DNA of 64,000 bases. Source: Anarhynchus alexandrinus. Lineage: Eukaryota > Chordata > Aves > Charadriiformes > Charadriidae. Location of the stretch: positions 2,246,542-2,310,541 of the forward strand of contig VUYV01000003.1 in assembly GCA_008711295.1 (NCBI GenBank), read 5' to 3'. Positions 35,941 through 49,599 of this stretch are shown here, piece after piece (within the stretch, counting starts at the first letter, position 1; each line of letters starts with the position of its first letter). Below the pieces are notes generated by a model. The model was not told the origin of the DNA, did not search any database, and saw nothing but the letters and a program-made list of their open reading frames with translations. The position numbers and the translations under genes were made by a program.

Positions 35941-37244
35941 AGCTTGGCCATTTCCATGAGGAATCTCAAGTCACTTCCTTCAACTGAAGTGAAAAATACA
36001 ATTAATTCTTCACCTTCTTCCCAGTTCCTCATGCTGTTACATTTCACGTGCTCGGCTGTAGTTCTACTGCTTTAGTCCTGGAGTAGAATGTATGTGCCAC
36101 TGAATTCACGTAGAAAAGCAATCTAATGAGTATCCAATGATTTTCTTTACAACCCCAAAAGAGAGCACACAAGCTATGTGAAGCCAAGATTGGTATAGCA
36201 AAAGACATACAAAATAGCTAGGTTTTGTCCTTTTAAACAAGAATCATTGCATAAAAGAAAACTACAGACAGGTTTCAACTAAACCAACTTCTAGTCCAGA
36301 CTGCTCACAATAATGACTGATTTTTTGCTCTTAAGTTTTGCTCTTATGTTTAGAAATTTACCTTGAAATCCACCTAACATATTTGGATTAGATGGTTGAA
36401 TATCCACTGTTTTCATGACTTTCAAGAACAATTGTGAATTGTGGTTGTTATGTAATTAAACTAATGAAAATTTCTGGCACGTAAAATAAATCTGCATTGG
36501 TCCCAAAATATTTTTTTATTATTTAATTATTTATTTAATTTTCATATATTGAAATTTTCAGTTGCTTTTTCTGTAAGCTTTAATCAACTTCCTGCTTTAA
36601 AATGTTTTTCAACTTTTCAACTTAATTTGACAAAATACTCAAAACATTCTGCAATGTTTCTGAATTTTCAGGGAAGTAAAATGACAATTATTCTCACAGT
36701 AATAAGGGAAGCTAAAATCCAATGTTGACTAAGAGTCCATTGCTTTAGGCAATTTATTTCTTGGTTTACATCTTGAAAAGTGAGGCCAGCATCCAGCAAC
36801 ACTGAATCGCATTTCTGCATTTCAACCTTGAAAGAAGGGTGAGAGTTTTCTTAGCCATATCATAAATATATATCTGTGATAAGGTAGCTCTGAAACTTCC
36901 ATTTACATTTATCAAGTCAGGTTTTCACAGAGACGTACAGGTTATCAAAATTTAGGATGCCCCATGTGTAAACTATTTTCATGTATTAACTTTTATAAGG
37001 TAGATACATCAAAAGAATGCACTATGCATTTGGTACTATAGCAAAACTGTACACATACTTTATGTGTGTATAACCATATATAAAGACAATATATGCACAG
37101 GACCACTGGAAAGATCAGGTAACTTTATTCTAAAACAGAAAAACAAAATTAAATCACTGGGTTTGTTATGTTTTTCCGTTCTCCTCAAGTTCTGCTCTAA
37201 TAGTTGTCAGGTTATCAAAAATCATCACACAAAGAGGAGCCTAA

Positions 37245-37302
37245 GGGCTCAGAGAATCTCTGAGCTCTACATTTCAGAGAACACCTTGTGTTCTCTGAGC
37301 CC
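37245..37302. repeat. nested inverted repeats
   Basis: The outer pair GGGCTCAGAGAA (37245-37256) and TTCTCTGAGCCC (37291-37302) is a perfect 12-base inverted repeat. An inner pair CAGAGAACAC (37275-37284) and GTGTTCTCTG (37288-37297) is a perfect 10-base inverted repeat around the 3-base loop CTT. The right arm is shared, so two alternative hairpins compete. Confidence 0.8.
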
Positions 37303-37682
37303 CTGAACAGACAAATGTAAGTTGGAGTACTACACATGGAGTAAACTGACATAGATACAAAAGTTACATATGAAAGTTTCACTCAGCATCTGGTCCAGAG
37401 CCTTTGTAAGCCAACAGTAACATGTACTTCAGGTTAATTAGGAACAAGAATGGTTTAGATGCATTTGCAAGTCTTCATTTATTTATTTCATCACGGTTTA
37501 CTGAATCAATGAGGCAGACTATTCCAAAAGCATCAGCCTAAACTTTCTTAGTACTTCCTTACACTGTTTGCTAAAGAAGGCCTTATATTACCAGGACAAG
37601 ATATTAAAGTACATATTCAGAGTACAACTTCAGATAACCATAAAAACATGTTTACAGTCTAATGTGAAGAATCTGAGGAAGA

Positions 37683-37730
37683 ATATATACACACACACAT
37701 ATATAGATATAGATATAGATATAGATATAT
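37683..37730. repeat. (GATATA)n microsatellite with CA and TA flanks
   Basis: About four GATATA/AGATAT hexamers follow an ATACACACACAC stretch. Confidence 0.9.
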
Positions 37731-40700
37731 GAAGGACAATTCTTGGCTACAAAAATTCTCTCCTCCTCACTTTGATTATTATATAACACAAAGGCTTTCA
37801 AAAGGGAAAGTCAGAGTCCTCTCTGCCACCACGGACTATGTTTACCATGAAAACTACCATTACTGAGTAACTGGAAGTCACTTGGGTAACCCGACCATAA
37901 CACCGTCCAGTAAAGTGTTAGCAATGTTGAACTGCAGATTAAATAATCCACTCGAAATCCATTTGAAATCACATGGTAACCTGGCCATCAAATAACTTCT
38001 TGAAATGACAGAAATACTGAACTGAACAAGATTAAATAATCTGGCAAATTGAATGAGAAAGGACAAACATGTTTTGCTCCTTTTATTTTTCCTCATAATA
38101 CATTATATTTTGCCTGGTGTTTTACAATTGTATCTCCACAACTGAGAGAAAATGAAAATTTTATAAAAGCTTAAAAATTGTATAATAACAAAAGCTGCAT
38201 GGTAATGTTGAGGGATCAGACTAGACAAAAGTATATCAACTCCATAAATACGTAGAAAGCTAAAGCATACAAATTAAATATTATTAAATATTTTACTTGG
38301 TGTCTTGCTTCAACAGACCCAGTAAAATGAGTTACTTTTTTCTTTAAACAATTTTTCTAATGGCTGAATATAAAAATATTGCCTTGCCATGCCTCTGAAA
38401 GCTACATGTATTTAACACTGATATTATGAGCTTCTACCCTTAAACTACAAATCAAATGCAATCTGCAAGACAAATTGTGCCCTGAGGAACAAGTATGTAT
38501 CTCAATGGGAGCCATGAAAAGGCAATGGAGATTTTTTATTTATCAAAAAGCATTGTTCTCAGATGTCACTGGCACATATGTAGAGCCTCATCAAAACTTC
38601 AACAACAGTTTTAAATTCTTTTTTCCGATATAAAATTTAGGTATGCTGTCAGATAAGAGAATAATAGGTTAAACATGTAAAAATATATTTGCTGATTTCT
38701 CTCTTGTCATTTATTACAGTACTTCAAATACTGCTTCTCCAAGGAAACAAGATTGACATTAAAAGAGAGGTATTTGTGGTTACAAATGCTATGAGGCAAA
38801 AAAGGCACTCTGAATGTATTCATTGTGAATAACATTATACAAAGATGGTTTATAAAACTCAACTTCTCAACCCCAAAGGCCACAAACCTGTTATTAAACA
38901 TCTAAAGCAAAGAAGGAAAGAATCCTACAGGTCAATGGTCTTGGGCATGTAGATAGTTTTAAAGAAAGCTGAAATAAATATAGCCTTTGAGGGAAAAGGA
39001 AACTAACAGTTGGTTTGGGTTTTTTTTAAAGCAGAAAATATATTTTTAGACAAAATATATGTATCACACTTGCATTACTTAACAAGCTATGAGATAGCTG
39101 TGTCACTAACCAAAACTTCTATGTGGTCTTTCTATCAAGTCAAACATGAACAAAATTGCACAGATCTGACAGGAATGTAGAAAAGACAACATTCTATGCT
39201 GGTGAGATACACCTCCTGCAAAAAGAAGGGAGCTTCAGGTGAGGATTTAAGTAATCAAAAATAGCTGAACTTTGGTATTACTGTTGTGAGAAAATAACTC
39301 CTCTAAAAGAAAAATTCCATGTTCTTTGAAACTCAATATATCAAAGGAAAGAGAAAACTAGGGTTGCAAAGAGTTCCAGAAAAGTTAACCTAAACACAAA
39401 TATTTCCCAAGTCTAATGGAAATAATTTTTTCTGGGCACCAGCATTTTTGACTGTATGAAGACCATAATTTGCTCTGTTAAAGCTCGTGAACACACTAAG
39501 CGATAACTAGACCTAATAGCATCAAGTCCATTTACTTAGTACCCCACAAGTTTTGCTGGTACATTTACAAAAGTGGAATCCTACTCACTGAGTTCAAACA
39601 ATTTTTGTAACTGAGGAATAGTGTTAAATACGCTATTTTAAAACCTGTGGAAAGGCAGTGATGAATTTCCTTAGTGTATTCTCTATTACTCAGTCTACCT
39701 ACTGATGACTTTCTATTGTGTCCCCTATTGAGTTATTTGTAATTTGTTTCTCTATCGTACTTTTCTTTACATCTCGCTAAAAGAAATGTTTCTTGTACCT
39801 ATTTAAAACATAGCAATCTATATTGCACGCAAAATGGAAAGTGTTTACAGCTTTTTCCAGAACATTCTTATTTGGAAATTTTTCACAGTAACTATGGCAC
39901 ATGAAGAAAGCTATAACTGTGCAGTCAGAAAGAACATAGGACCTCTAGGTGTTTTAGCTTTGCATCTGGCTATATCTAATTTTCCAGACAGAAAGATGGT
40001 GTCAGATAAAAGAGAAGCAGATTTATAACTAATTCCCCATTTTTATCAAAAAAGAGAAGAAAAAAGGTATGTTTTGGAGTTTCCTTTCAAATTGAGCTAC
40101 ATCTGAAGATGTGAAAAAGTCACTAATGTTCAAAAGCACTTACCACTACTCTTATACATAGCAGCAAGATTAATAAATAATTAACAGCATTTCCAAAACA
40201 AACATACCTTGAAGATATTGGTGACTTAACTGTTCCGAAGATTTACTACCTCAGCTGCCTTTTTGTCTTCTGGTCTTGAATTTATTGTGTAGCCTAGGAA
40301 AAATAAATCTCTGCTTACTTCCAAACTGAAAGCATAAGGCTAGACCCAAGGAAAAAAAAAAAAAACCTTAATAGCATTGCAGTTAATTCCTCTGTAATCC
40401 TACCTCATTATCTTAAGCAAATAAATCTCTGAAAAGGATTGCCTTATTAAAAGCGAATTAGAAAACTGAATGTCATCTGTGCAGGGAGACATTCTCTTAA
40501 AATGCAATCAGCAAGGAACCTCATAAATAGGTCACTATATAAAAAAGTTCCTATCGGGCAATCCTTAGCAGATTTTCAACAGATGTGTATGTAACTATGA
40601 TTTCACAAATTCCTAAAATAAAGTGGGTTGACATCCTTTACCACGAAGTTGAGTCTAAAAAAACCGTACTCATTTAGTTTCTACAGAAATAAGATATTAT

Positions 40701-41607
40701 AAAGATATATAAAATGTAGCAAGAGTGGCTACTGAATTGTCATATCTCATGTCATCATAATGTTTGATTTACTGAGGAGAACTTGAAAAAAAAATTAAGG
40801 TTATTATGTTTTGATTTTATTTCTATAACCATATAAAATTCAGGAGGCATAGCCCCTAGGTGCATCTTAACACTCATTACACATTTTTAGAGTGTATAAG
40901 CAGTGAAGAAGTAGCGTATGCTATAGAGACAAATCAGAGATAAACTACTGCAGTCCCAATCATTGTTAGAACGTTTTAACTTTTATCAGAAAATGTTTAC
41001 TATTTGTAAGCATTTTTGATATATCAGTTAGAAATAGAAAACATGGGTTAACAGATCTTTATTAAAAAAAAAAATCAATACCATTACAACAATTTTTTTT
41101 TATTAAGAAGTGACAACTTTATTATTAACTTAAAAGAAAATAACAGATATCTGTAGAAACAAATTGCCCTTTGCATTTTTAGCTTCATTATTATTGAACT
41201 TCTCAGCTTTGCTTTAGAATATTTTTATCTTAATCAACCTGTGAGATATTTCTGACTTCAAATTACTTTGTATATCTGTACCAACACAATCAAATAATTT
41301 TAAAAGAAAACAGCACAGAACATAGCTTGCTTGAAGGGTATGAAAGCATAACAAAACTAAGTGAACCCAGCTCCAGAAGATTATTGTGTCACATGAAACC
41401 TTAATACAATGTGGAAAAAACTAATGAAGATGGTATTCAAATGCAAGTAGTAAAAGGCAAAGTCAAAACAGAATCGAAAACCAACTAAAAATGGTTCATC
41501 GGAGTGTCGTTCATACCAACAAGCCAGCAACGTAACAAGTCGGAAGGAAGTCAGGAAACTAATTTCTGACAATAGTTGGTTCTAAGTCCTTTCCTTTGGT
41601 ATTTCTC

Positions 41608-41629
41608 AAAAAAAAAATATATATATATA
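41608..41629. repeat. A-run plus (AT)n
   Basis: Nine to ten A residues are followed by about six AT dinucleotides. Confidence 0.85.
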
Positions 41630-44600
41630 ATCATACACACATGAGTTTAGATACATGAAAGCCAATGCATGCTACAGAAACTAAAACAAGGCATCCGGCA
41701 TTCACAATAAGATATAAGGAGTGGTATATATTATATTATCATGAAAGATTCTTTAAGAGCTAGGAGACTGTGTATTTCAGGTTCACAAAATTGAGATAAT
41801 CACACTGCTACCATTAAGGCCAAATCTTGATTTATAAATATTTATAAGTCAATGTGGCCTTGACTTGAGGGTTCTGTATTACTTTTTCATATGGTAATAT
41901 AATGGAGTCTCATACAATTTTTCATATTACTCCTTTTGATAAAAATTTTTGAGACTTGCAAGGTCCAAGCTGAACCGATGTCTCCTCATCCAAGGGTTAT
42001 TTTCATCTGAGTGCTGTAACATTTTCATGGTCCATTGAAAATGAGATAATGGAGACACGGTGTTAAAAATACCTCTTGCTTGAATGACATATCTTTTAAT
42101 CAATGCTTAGGTGAAAAGTGGCAACAAAACACATCCTTTCTTGCATACTGACATCTTTCTTTTTCTTATATAGATAATTACATTAAGTAAGTAGAAGTCT
42201 TCAAACGCGTTGTTTCATGGAGCAAAAGCACACATTTAAAAGTTGTTTGCAGTCTCTCACACAAATCATTACACCTCTGTATTGCTAGATTAGGTGGAGT
42301 ATTTAATCAAATTTATTGATTTTATGGTGTTTGCTGAGACTTGAGAAAATGGCCAATTCTTTCAGTCTGCTATTTTTTTTTTTTCTGTTTCTTTTTCTCC
42401 TAACTTTGGTTGGTTGTTTGTTTGGTTTGGTATTTTAAAGGCTTCTACTAAGTTGTCATCTTTGTTGTTCATGTATTTGTTCACAACTCTGAAATTTGAG
42501 GTTTTCTTCTCTACTGTGCTTTATGACCCACAATTTTAGTAGTATATGGATGTGTATTTGTCAAACATTTTGAGAAATATATAAAGTATTTATTCTTAAT
42601 GACATGAGATTGAAAGAAAACCATGGATTTAGTCTAGTCTCTTTAGGTATTTGAAGGTCCGTATTTACTACCAAAAAGACTTTGCTCTTGCAAACTGACA
42701 GTCTTAGGTTTGCTTTCTCCAGTTCTTTTATTCCTGTAGTGCCCAATTGTCTACAAGGTTGTAAAGAATCACTGATCAGTTTGTACCCTAATACTCAGCT
42801 AGACCCCAAGCTTCTTTAAGGGAAATCTCTGCCACAAAACCTATACTAAAAAAATAATTAAAAAAAACCAAACTCAAAACCCAACAACAGAACAGTTTAT
42901 TCATGAAACACAGAACTGAGTCAGTTATGTTGTCTTGTGGAGTATGCACACACATAAATTCAACTCTTGTCATTGTGGTAATAGCTGTGTTCTTGGAAAT
43001 CACCATTTGCAGGTTTCAGGAGAAACAGTAAAAAAAAATGAAAATACTTTCCTTACAGGTTTTCCACTGTCTTGTGTCATGTGAAATGCCAAGTTACAGC
43101 TCCTAAGTTAGAAACACTACTATGAATAAAGACAGGCTGATTAAATTAATAATAAATTTATTTATCTCCACAAAATGAAGAAAAAAAAAAAACAACAGAA
43201 GATAACAAACTTATTCAGACTATGGGAGTACAACTAACTAGTTTTTTATCACTTTGATATCATGAGGACTTATTAATGTCACTAGTGTCATCCACTTTTT
43301 CATTAAAGCTGTTTGTTTAAAACAACATGAATGTGGACTATTAGCTACTATTTGTGTTTGTGTGAGACTACCCAAATGAAAAGGTTTTCCCCAAGCTAAC
43401 AACAGCTAGAAAAGAGAAGACAGCTTTAAAACCTGGATTTTCTCTTGGTTTTCCCAAAGAGATTTATACTTATGTTTTAACCTGATAAACACCTTGGCAT
43501 ATCTTTACCTACAGGAAAAATACAACTGCAGACAACAGTGACAATGACTAAAGTCTTCAGCTTACAGATGAAGCCTTCACCTATGGTTTACCTATAATCT
43601 AAAATCAATTACTTAGTCTCAAACCACTTAAACTACAATTAGAAATAATTCACTTTCTGGAGACAAGGAATGAAACCATTTTGCTCCTAAATACCTGATT
43701 TGCAACCTGACAAAGGGAAGAGAAAAAGAGTTTAAGCACCAACACAGATGAACTGTGTTTGTATAGGTGGCACTAGCATAACTTAATCATCTATATAATA
43801 AAGAAAAAAATAGTGCATCTTAAAACCAAAAAAGTCTGGTATCATTAAAGAGGAGACAAACTAATAAAAGGGAATAAAAACCTCCTCAAACACCTGATGA
43901 TCAAAGTCACGTGCTAACCAAGTCAAGGACAGGTAGAGTTATTTGGCATGGTTACTCAGCCTAAATGAATTTACGGGATTATCTCCTGAACTATGCCCTA
44001 TGTTCAAAAGACTGGCCTCACAGATTTGTGGAGCATTTTAAGTTGAAGTGGTGTGAAAAAAACACTGGTTTACTATATATATGTTCTTTTTCTTAGTTGT
44101 CTACTTTTCCCACAATCATTTTGTCCTTCACATTTCTTAAATAGACTTCTACGTGAATTGTTTATTAATTATTCTTTTTATTAATGCCAGAGAGAACAAA
44201 GTTAACATTAAAATGTTCCATGTGAAAATGAGGTTCAAGGTGCCTCATATCCTTATTTTTTCTGCTATCAGCATCATTTTTCTTTCTATTATTTTCCATT
44301 ATAAGTTGGTCTTTGTTTAACGCAGAGCTGAACTAGACACAAAGGAGTATGATGCCACTGAAAATGCTTCAGTTTCTAAAGTTCAGGGATGATGGAATTG
44401 ATTTTTCCTTTTCATTTTCTACTTAGAACAAAGAGTATCTTGATGTTGTTCATAGAACAACTTGGTTTTTTACAAGAACGTAAAGAATATTTGAATTTTC
44501 ACTCTGGAAATGTATTTTCAGCAAACCTAATGAATACTATCTTACACCCAAATTCATAGTGGGGCACTGGGTACCTGAGACCCCAAACAGTAATACTTTC

Positions 44601-45625
44601 AGGACTTAACTTTGCTTGTCAATTTTCAGCAGATAATTTCAATTAAATTCCCATTATAATGAGATTGTGATTCTAGGAGAAAATTTAAAACATTTCTAGG
44701 GTAATAATTGCCAGATCTTAAATTAGACTTTACTTTACTAATTTACTTGCCAATAACAAAACTAATGAACATAGTTAACCCTAGGAATGCATTTGGAATT
44801 TTTTGTTACTGTTGTACAAAATGTAGCCTTACTCGATACCTATTTTTCCTGAGAAAAAGGCCTGGAAGTTAAATAACCTGTGATGCATCTTTTTTTGTTT
44901 GGTTTGGGTGGGTTTTTTTTTCCCCTCTATTATTTTAGATTGTACAATTAAGGACATTCACTACATAGAGCAAATCCCACTTGCCTATCATTTGATCTTT
45001 AAAAGGCAGTAACCTCTGTATGGGCATGGAAGTCTCTAAGATGGAGAACTGCCATTACTCCTATTCCTTGATAGAAAATTAATGCAGCATTCAGGATTTT
45101 TACCTGTACCTATTAATGAATCCTTAAACATTTAGCAGAATTTCTCTTCACTGTGAAGAGCAAATCAAGAAAAGAAGTACTCCTATTTCACCAAATCTAG
45201 TATTTCTACTCACTTCTGAACAGATATTCTTGAAAGTTTATTCTCATATACCTGCTTCTGTAAGCATCCATACAAACACTCAGATAATATGAAAATTAAC
45301 TATACCACTACACCAATTAAGCTTTAGGTATATGACGCCAGGCCCAAAATTTTGGTGAACGTAAATGCCACTATAACACTGAAGTGTTTATATGATTCAA
45401 AGGAGAACAAAAGGTTCTTGAAAACCATGTACAGATCAGTTCAAGAGAAAAGCAATCTGGAAATCAAGTGGACCATTAGGGTAAAAAACATTTTCAATAG
45501 AAATCAAAACTAAGAAAAAATTAAAATCATTTGTACTCTACAGCCTCACATACTTAAGATATCACTCTTGTTTCATAGAGATTAGTTAGGAAAGTGCTAC
45601 ACTTTTTCTAGAATGTTCTTTTTAC

Positions 45626-45773
45626 CTGAATTAGGTCTGTTATAACCCAGTTCTTCTGTTACCAAACACATAGCCTTGCTTTTTTCCAATTTCTGATATA
45701 CTTTTTTGTCCTTATACTGGATTAAAATAAGATCTGAATTATTAGGAATCACTGTACCACCAGGCAATCTTCC
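45626..45773 (-). CDS. candidate single internal exon, unidentified, minus strand
   Basis: On the minus strand a 148-base segment is flanked by a pyrimidine-rich acceptor (TTGCTCTTTACTCAG) and a donor (AATTCAG followed by GTAAAA), and is open in the frame that starts exactly at the acceptor with glycine. The translation contains 'GRLPGGTVIPNNSDLILIQY' and later 'MCLVTEELGYNRPNSG', mixed in charge and not dominated by the residues expected from AT-rich noise. I do not recognise the protein and found no convincing partner exons. Splice-like flanks around short open frames also occur by chance in 64 kb, so this is a candidate only. Confidence 0.25.
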
Positions 45774-48700
45774 CTGAGTAAAGAGCAATGCAGTTATGCA
45801 CTGACAGAAGAACATACTCCAGCCAGAATTCTGCCTCAAGTTTGGGCCACAATTCTGTCTCTGCTACCACTTCTACTTGTGGAGAGGGAAGATGTACTGA
45901 TTTTTCTGGTTTGTTCCCATGCATAGGCTCAAATTTGTATTTAAAGGTATGTGAAGAACAAAGGAATTGGAGGGCGAAGAAAGGAAATGCAAATAACTCT
46001 TTAATAAAATATCTATTAAATATGATTAGTATACTGTTTTTTTCTTCTCAACAAAAGCAGGCAAACTTGACAGAAGACAGAAACTTACACTTTTAAGTGA
46101 TTGATACCATTTTACTGGTTTTAGGTGAACTCTAAACAGAGACTTAAAACTATATCTCTAGTTTTACAAACTTCTGTATTTTACTTTATCCATCATTTAA
46201 ATTGCTTATGATTTCAAGACCAGAATGAAGTATGCTAAATCCCATTCTCACTTAAATGCTTTGCTTAATAGAAATTCTACAACCACTTCAGTCTATACTA
46301 TCAAAACAATTCCTAATGGTCTGTCCAGACATCCCTAGGGAGTGAAATACTGGAAGCGTAATGTAGGCATAGACAAAACTGTTCAGGTATCTGTTATGAT
46401 GACACAATTTACTAGAACAGTCCTAAGGTCACTTGCACTAGTACTTATGTATATACATTAGCAAACAACATTTAGAGGTCACATCAGAATTCCATTGGAA
46501 AAAGTGACCCTTCACTTACTAAAGCATTACATCTAATTTAAGAGGAAGTCATAATAAATTAGTTAGCTAAGTCTCTGGCTGAAATAGATCATAGCTGTGT
46601 CTTATCAATTAACCTTTCAATGCACAAAACCCCAAATGGTTTCTAGCGATCTTGTTTCCAACTCATTGTAAATGGAAAGTGTTCTCATTCATGTAGTACA
46701 ACTCAAACACTGATCTCAATCCATTGAAACAAAAGTTCTTCATAAAAATAGATAGAAAAGAGAAAAATGAAAGCATATTTTAATATTTTAAATAGAATTT
46801 AATTTCTATTATTTACTCTTTTCTAATTAACTAAAGTAGGATTTTCCAGTAAACAATACCGTTGGTGGGAGGGGATAATCAAACTATTAGCAATACAAAC
46901 TTCTGAATAAATAGGGAGTTTATTGGAATATTTGATTTCAATTTACACCTTGTGTATGTTACAGGTACAAGCACACATGCGCACAGAAAACTACTACATA
47001 TATTTTTACATACCATACATGTTTAATAACAAAGTCAAAAAAGTAAGAACACTCAATGTTGCTATTATCAGAACATTGTGCATCTTCCCAAAACAAAATT
47101 TGATTTAATTCAGTGTAGCTTGCTTTAGCAAAGTTGCATTTTCTGACACAAATATACTCTGGTGTTAAAATTCTGTCTGAGTCTAACCATGACTTACTCT
47201 CAATTCAGACAACAGTCTCAGACTTCTGGCTGCAGTGACATTTTAATTTATATTACCAAAAGGACAAAACTAAATGTCTAGCACCAAGAGAAAACCAGAC
47301 TTACTCAAAAAGCAAATCTGCAAGGAAGAGGAATATGGCTGCATTAAGCAGAAACAAGACAAAACAGAAAGCAGAGGAACAGCTTTAGATTCACCATACC
47401 AGTACGATAAATTTTCTTCAGAGAATTACAGTGAAAGCAATAACTGGTATGAGCTTTTTTTCCTGTCAAACAATCAAGAGTTATAGCAGATATCTCCCCT
47501 TGGATATATAGAAGTAAAGGCCCTGCTTTCCTTCAGACTGCTTGAAGTCTGACAATGTTCTTCAGATAAAAAGAGACATCCCAAGGTAAAGGAAGCAAAC
47601 AATATTTTTAAGCCACCGCTTAGAAGATAATTTCTGAGCTCACAGAAGGTCCCACAGCATATTCTAAATTGCACACTGGCATACAATCTTTTCTTCATAA
47701 AGTATAATCGGGTCTCAGTCTGTTCAGTGAGGTTACAAAACAATTTTCTATTTCCCCACAAATTGACTCTATGTTGAAAACAATCTGTGGCTTCAGGGAG
47801 AGGGAAGGACTTGAAACAACTGAAGGCTTTACTGAGCCTACAGTGCTGACTGCACTTGTCTGTATCGGGAGAGCAGCGCAGCCAGCTAGTCTGACTTAGG
47901 AGCAAAAAGGAAGAGAAGGGGATACAACAGTGCTTGAAGTAGGAGAACATCAGAGAAATGCTTTGTTTTCCTTAGCTGTATTTTAGCTGCCACTACAATG
48001 TTCTTTAAATTCCAAAAATATAGTAAGTATAAATATAAAGAGGAAATTAAGAGACTTCTCTGTCAACTGGAACACAATTTTGAGGTGAGAGAACTCTCAG
48101 ATTAATAGTCTGATAAATCACTTACTGCTGTACGATCGTGAGTAGTTTAGGCAGACTTTGCTTCAGTTTTCTAAGCTATCAAATGTGAATAGCAGCATTT
48201 TTTTCCTTGCCTTTTATTCCCTTTCTTTGGTTCATGACTGGGTCAGACAATTGCTGGCGCCTGCATAAGGTCATACTAAAGAACTACCCTTGGAGTTTCA
48301 GCATACCACAACCAGAATTATATTACGAACGAAGGACGACTGTCTCTTGTGACAGATAAAAAGACTGTATTCAAGGCTTAAATGTTTATTAAGTCAAATC
48401 TGAGTGTTTAATAAAATTGATTAAAAATAATATTCTCCTTCAATCTGATATATTAAAACTTTTTTTTTTTTAAGATAAGCACACAAACACAAAAGACATT
48501 TGCGACTAGAAAACAGTACGTCTGTCAATGGCTTCCCATTTGAGAAGCTGCAAGCCTGAAGCGGTAGAGTGTTCCATTAGGGACATCACATAATGCCTAA
48601 AAATGGGAGAAGGTGAATCAGAAGCAGTGAGATTTTTTGTATTACATAGTAAGCGTGCCATCCCGCCTATATTAGGAAGTGCTCTTGTCTTATTTGGAAG

Positions 48701-49595
48701 AAATTAAGGTGAAAGGTGGACAAAAATCCCCTAAGAAAACATACATTCACTTGCTCCACTTGTTTTGTTTCAAATTTTCTTTCTCTTCTTTATAGCAAAG
48801 GAGCTGCATGCTATTCAGAAGATCTAAAAGACTTGATTTTGGATTTCTGAAGTTTACAAATGTCTCCTTCAATAAACCTAGAACACAGCACTTACTTACT
48901 AAATAAAACAGACTTCTCGGAAGAAAGATTTCTCCATTTCCCACTTATATTATAGGACAGACTTACACTATGTTATTTCTCCAGCTGACCAAGGAAAAGG
49001 AAAAGAAACTGAGACTCTACCTCTTCTAGCCTTTTTCTCTTTTCGGTTTGGGACAATATACATTAGAGTCTGCAGACAATAAGTCAGTCTTTATTCTGAT
49101 TTGCTTTTTAAGAAAATCATAGTAATTGTCAAGGAAGCATTCTCAGTACCACTATGGACATTTTAGAACAGACTAGTGAAGGTGAGAAGCAGTATTTAAA
49201 TTTTAGGATGCTACCAGTTTTGTACCAAAAGAAAAAAATGTGACCATATACCTAAAACATTAAATCAAAGTTATTTAAATCATCATAAATAATTAAAAAT
49301 AAAAGCCAACCAACACTAAATTAGATTTATTTTTTTTTTTGAGAGAGAGAAAATCTGATTCATCTTTAAATATAAGATAGTTTTGTTTTTATTTCTGGAA
49401 AAACATTCCATTATTCCGTGCCAGATGAACCCAGTCTGTTTCTGTGACCAATGGAATCTTCTGTGTGTTCCTTTCTCCCAGATAAGCTTTACTTGTTAGC
49501 CCTGCAATCCCTTTATCTATTGCCTTTTGGTTTGTATCTGCCTGTACTCGTACTTATTTTTATTGATCTGTTTATTTGGGTTGTCTAAAACTGTT
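45774..49595. other. AT-rich sequence, nothing recognised
   Basis: No gene or repeat family was recognised. Several open frames of 60-158 codons occur (the longest on the minus strand at 47474-47950), with cysteine-, serine- and phenylalanine-rich translations that resemble noise. Confidence 0.55.
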
Positions 49596-49599
49596 GTGC

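Larger units (their letters stand above)
35941..45625. other. long AT-rich stretch, repeat-poor
   Basis: Almost 10 kb without any CR1, LTR or gene that I recognise. Local features are a small nested inverted repeat (37245-37302), a GATATA microsatellite (37683-37730) and an AT dinucleotide tract (41608-41629). The lack of transposable elements over this length could reflect selection against insertions in regulatory DNA or simply chance. Confidence 0.5.

Noticed and set aside
47474..47950. Minus-strand 158-codon frame
   Set aside because: Rich in Cys, Ser, Phe and Leu with no motif or splice context; typical of chance frames in a slightly less AT-rich stretch.
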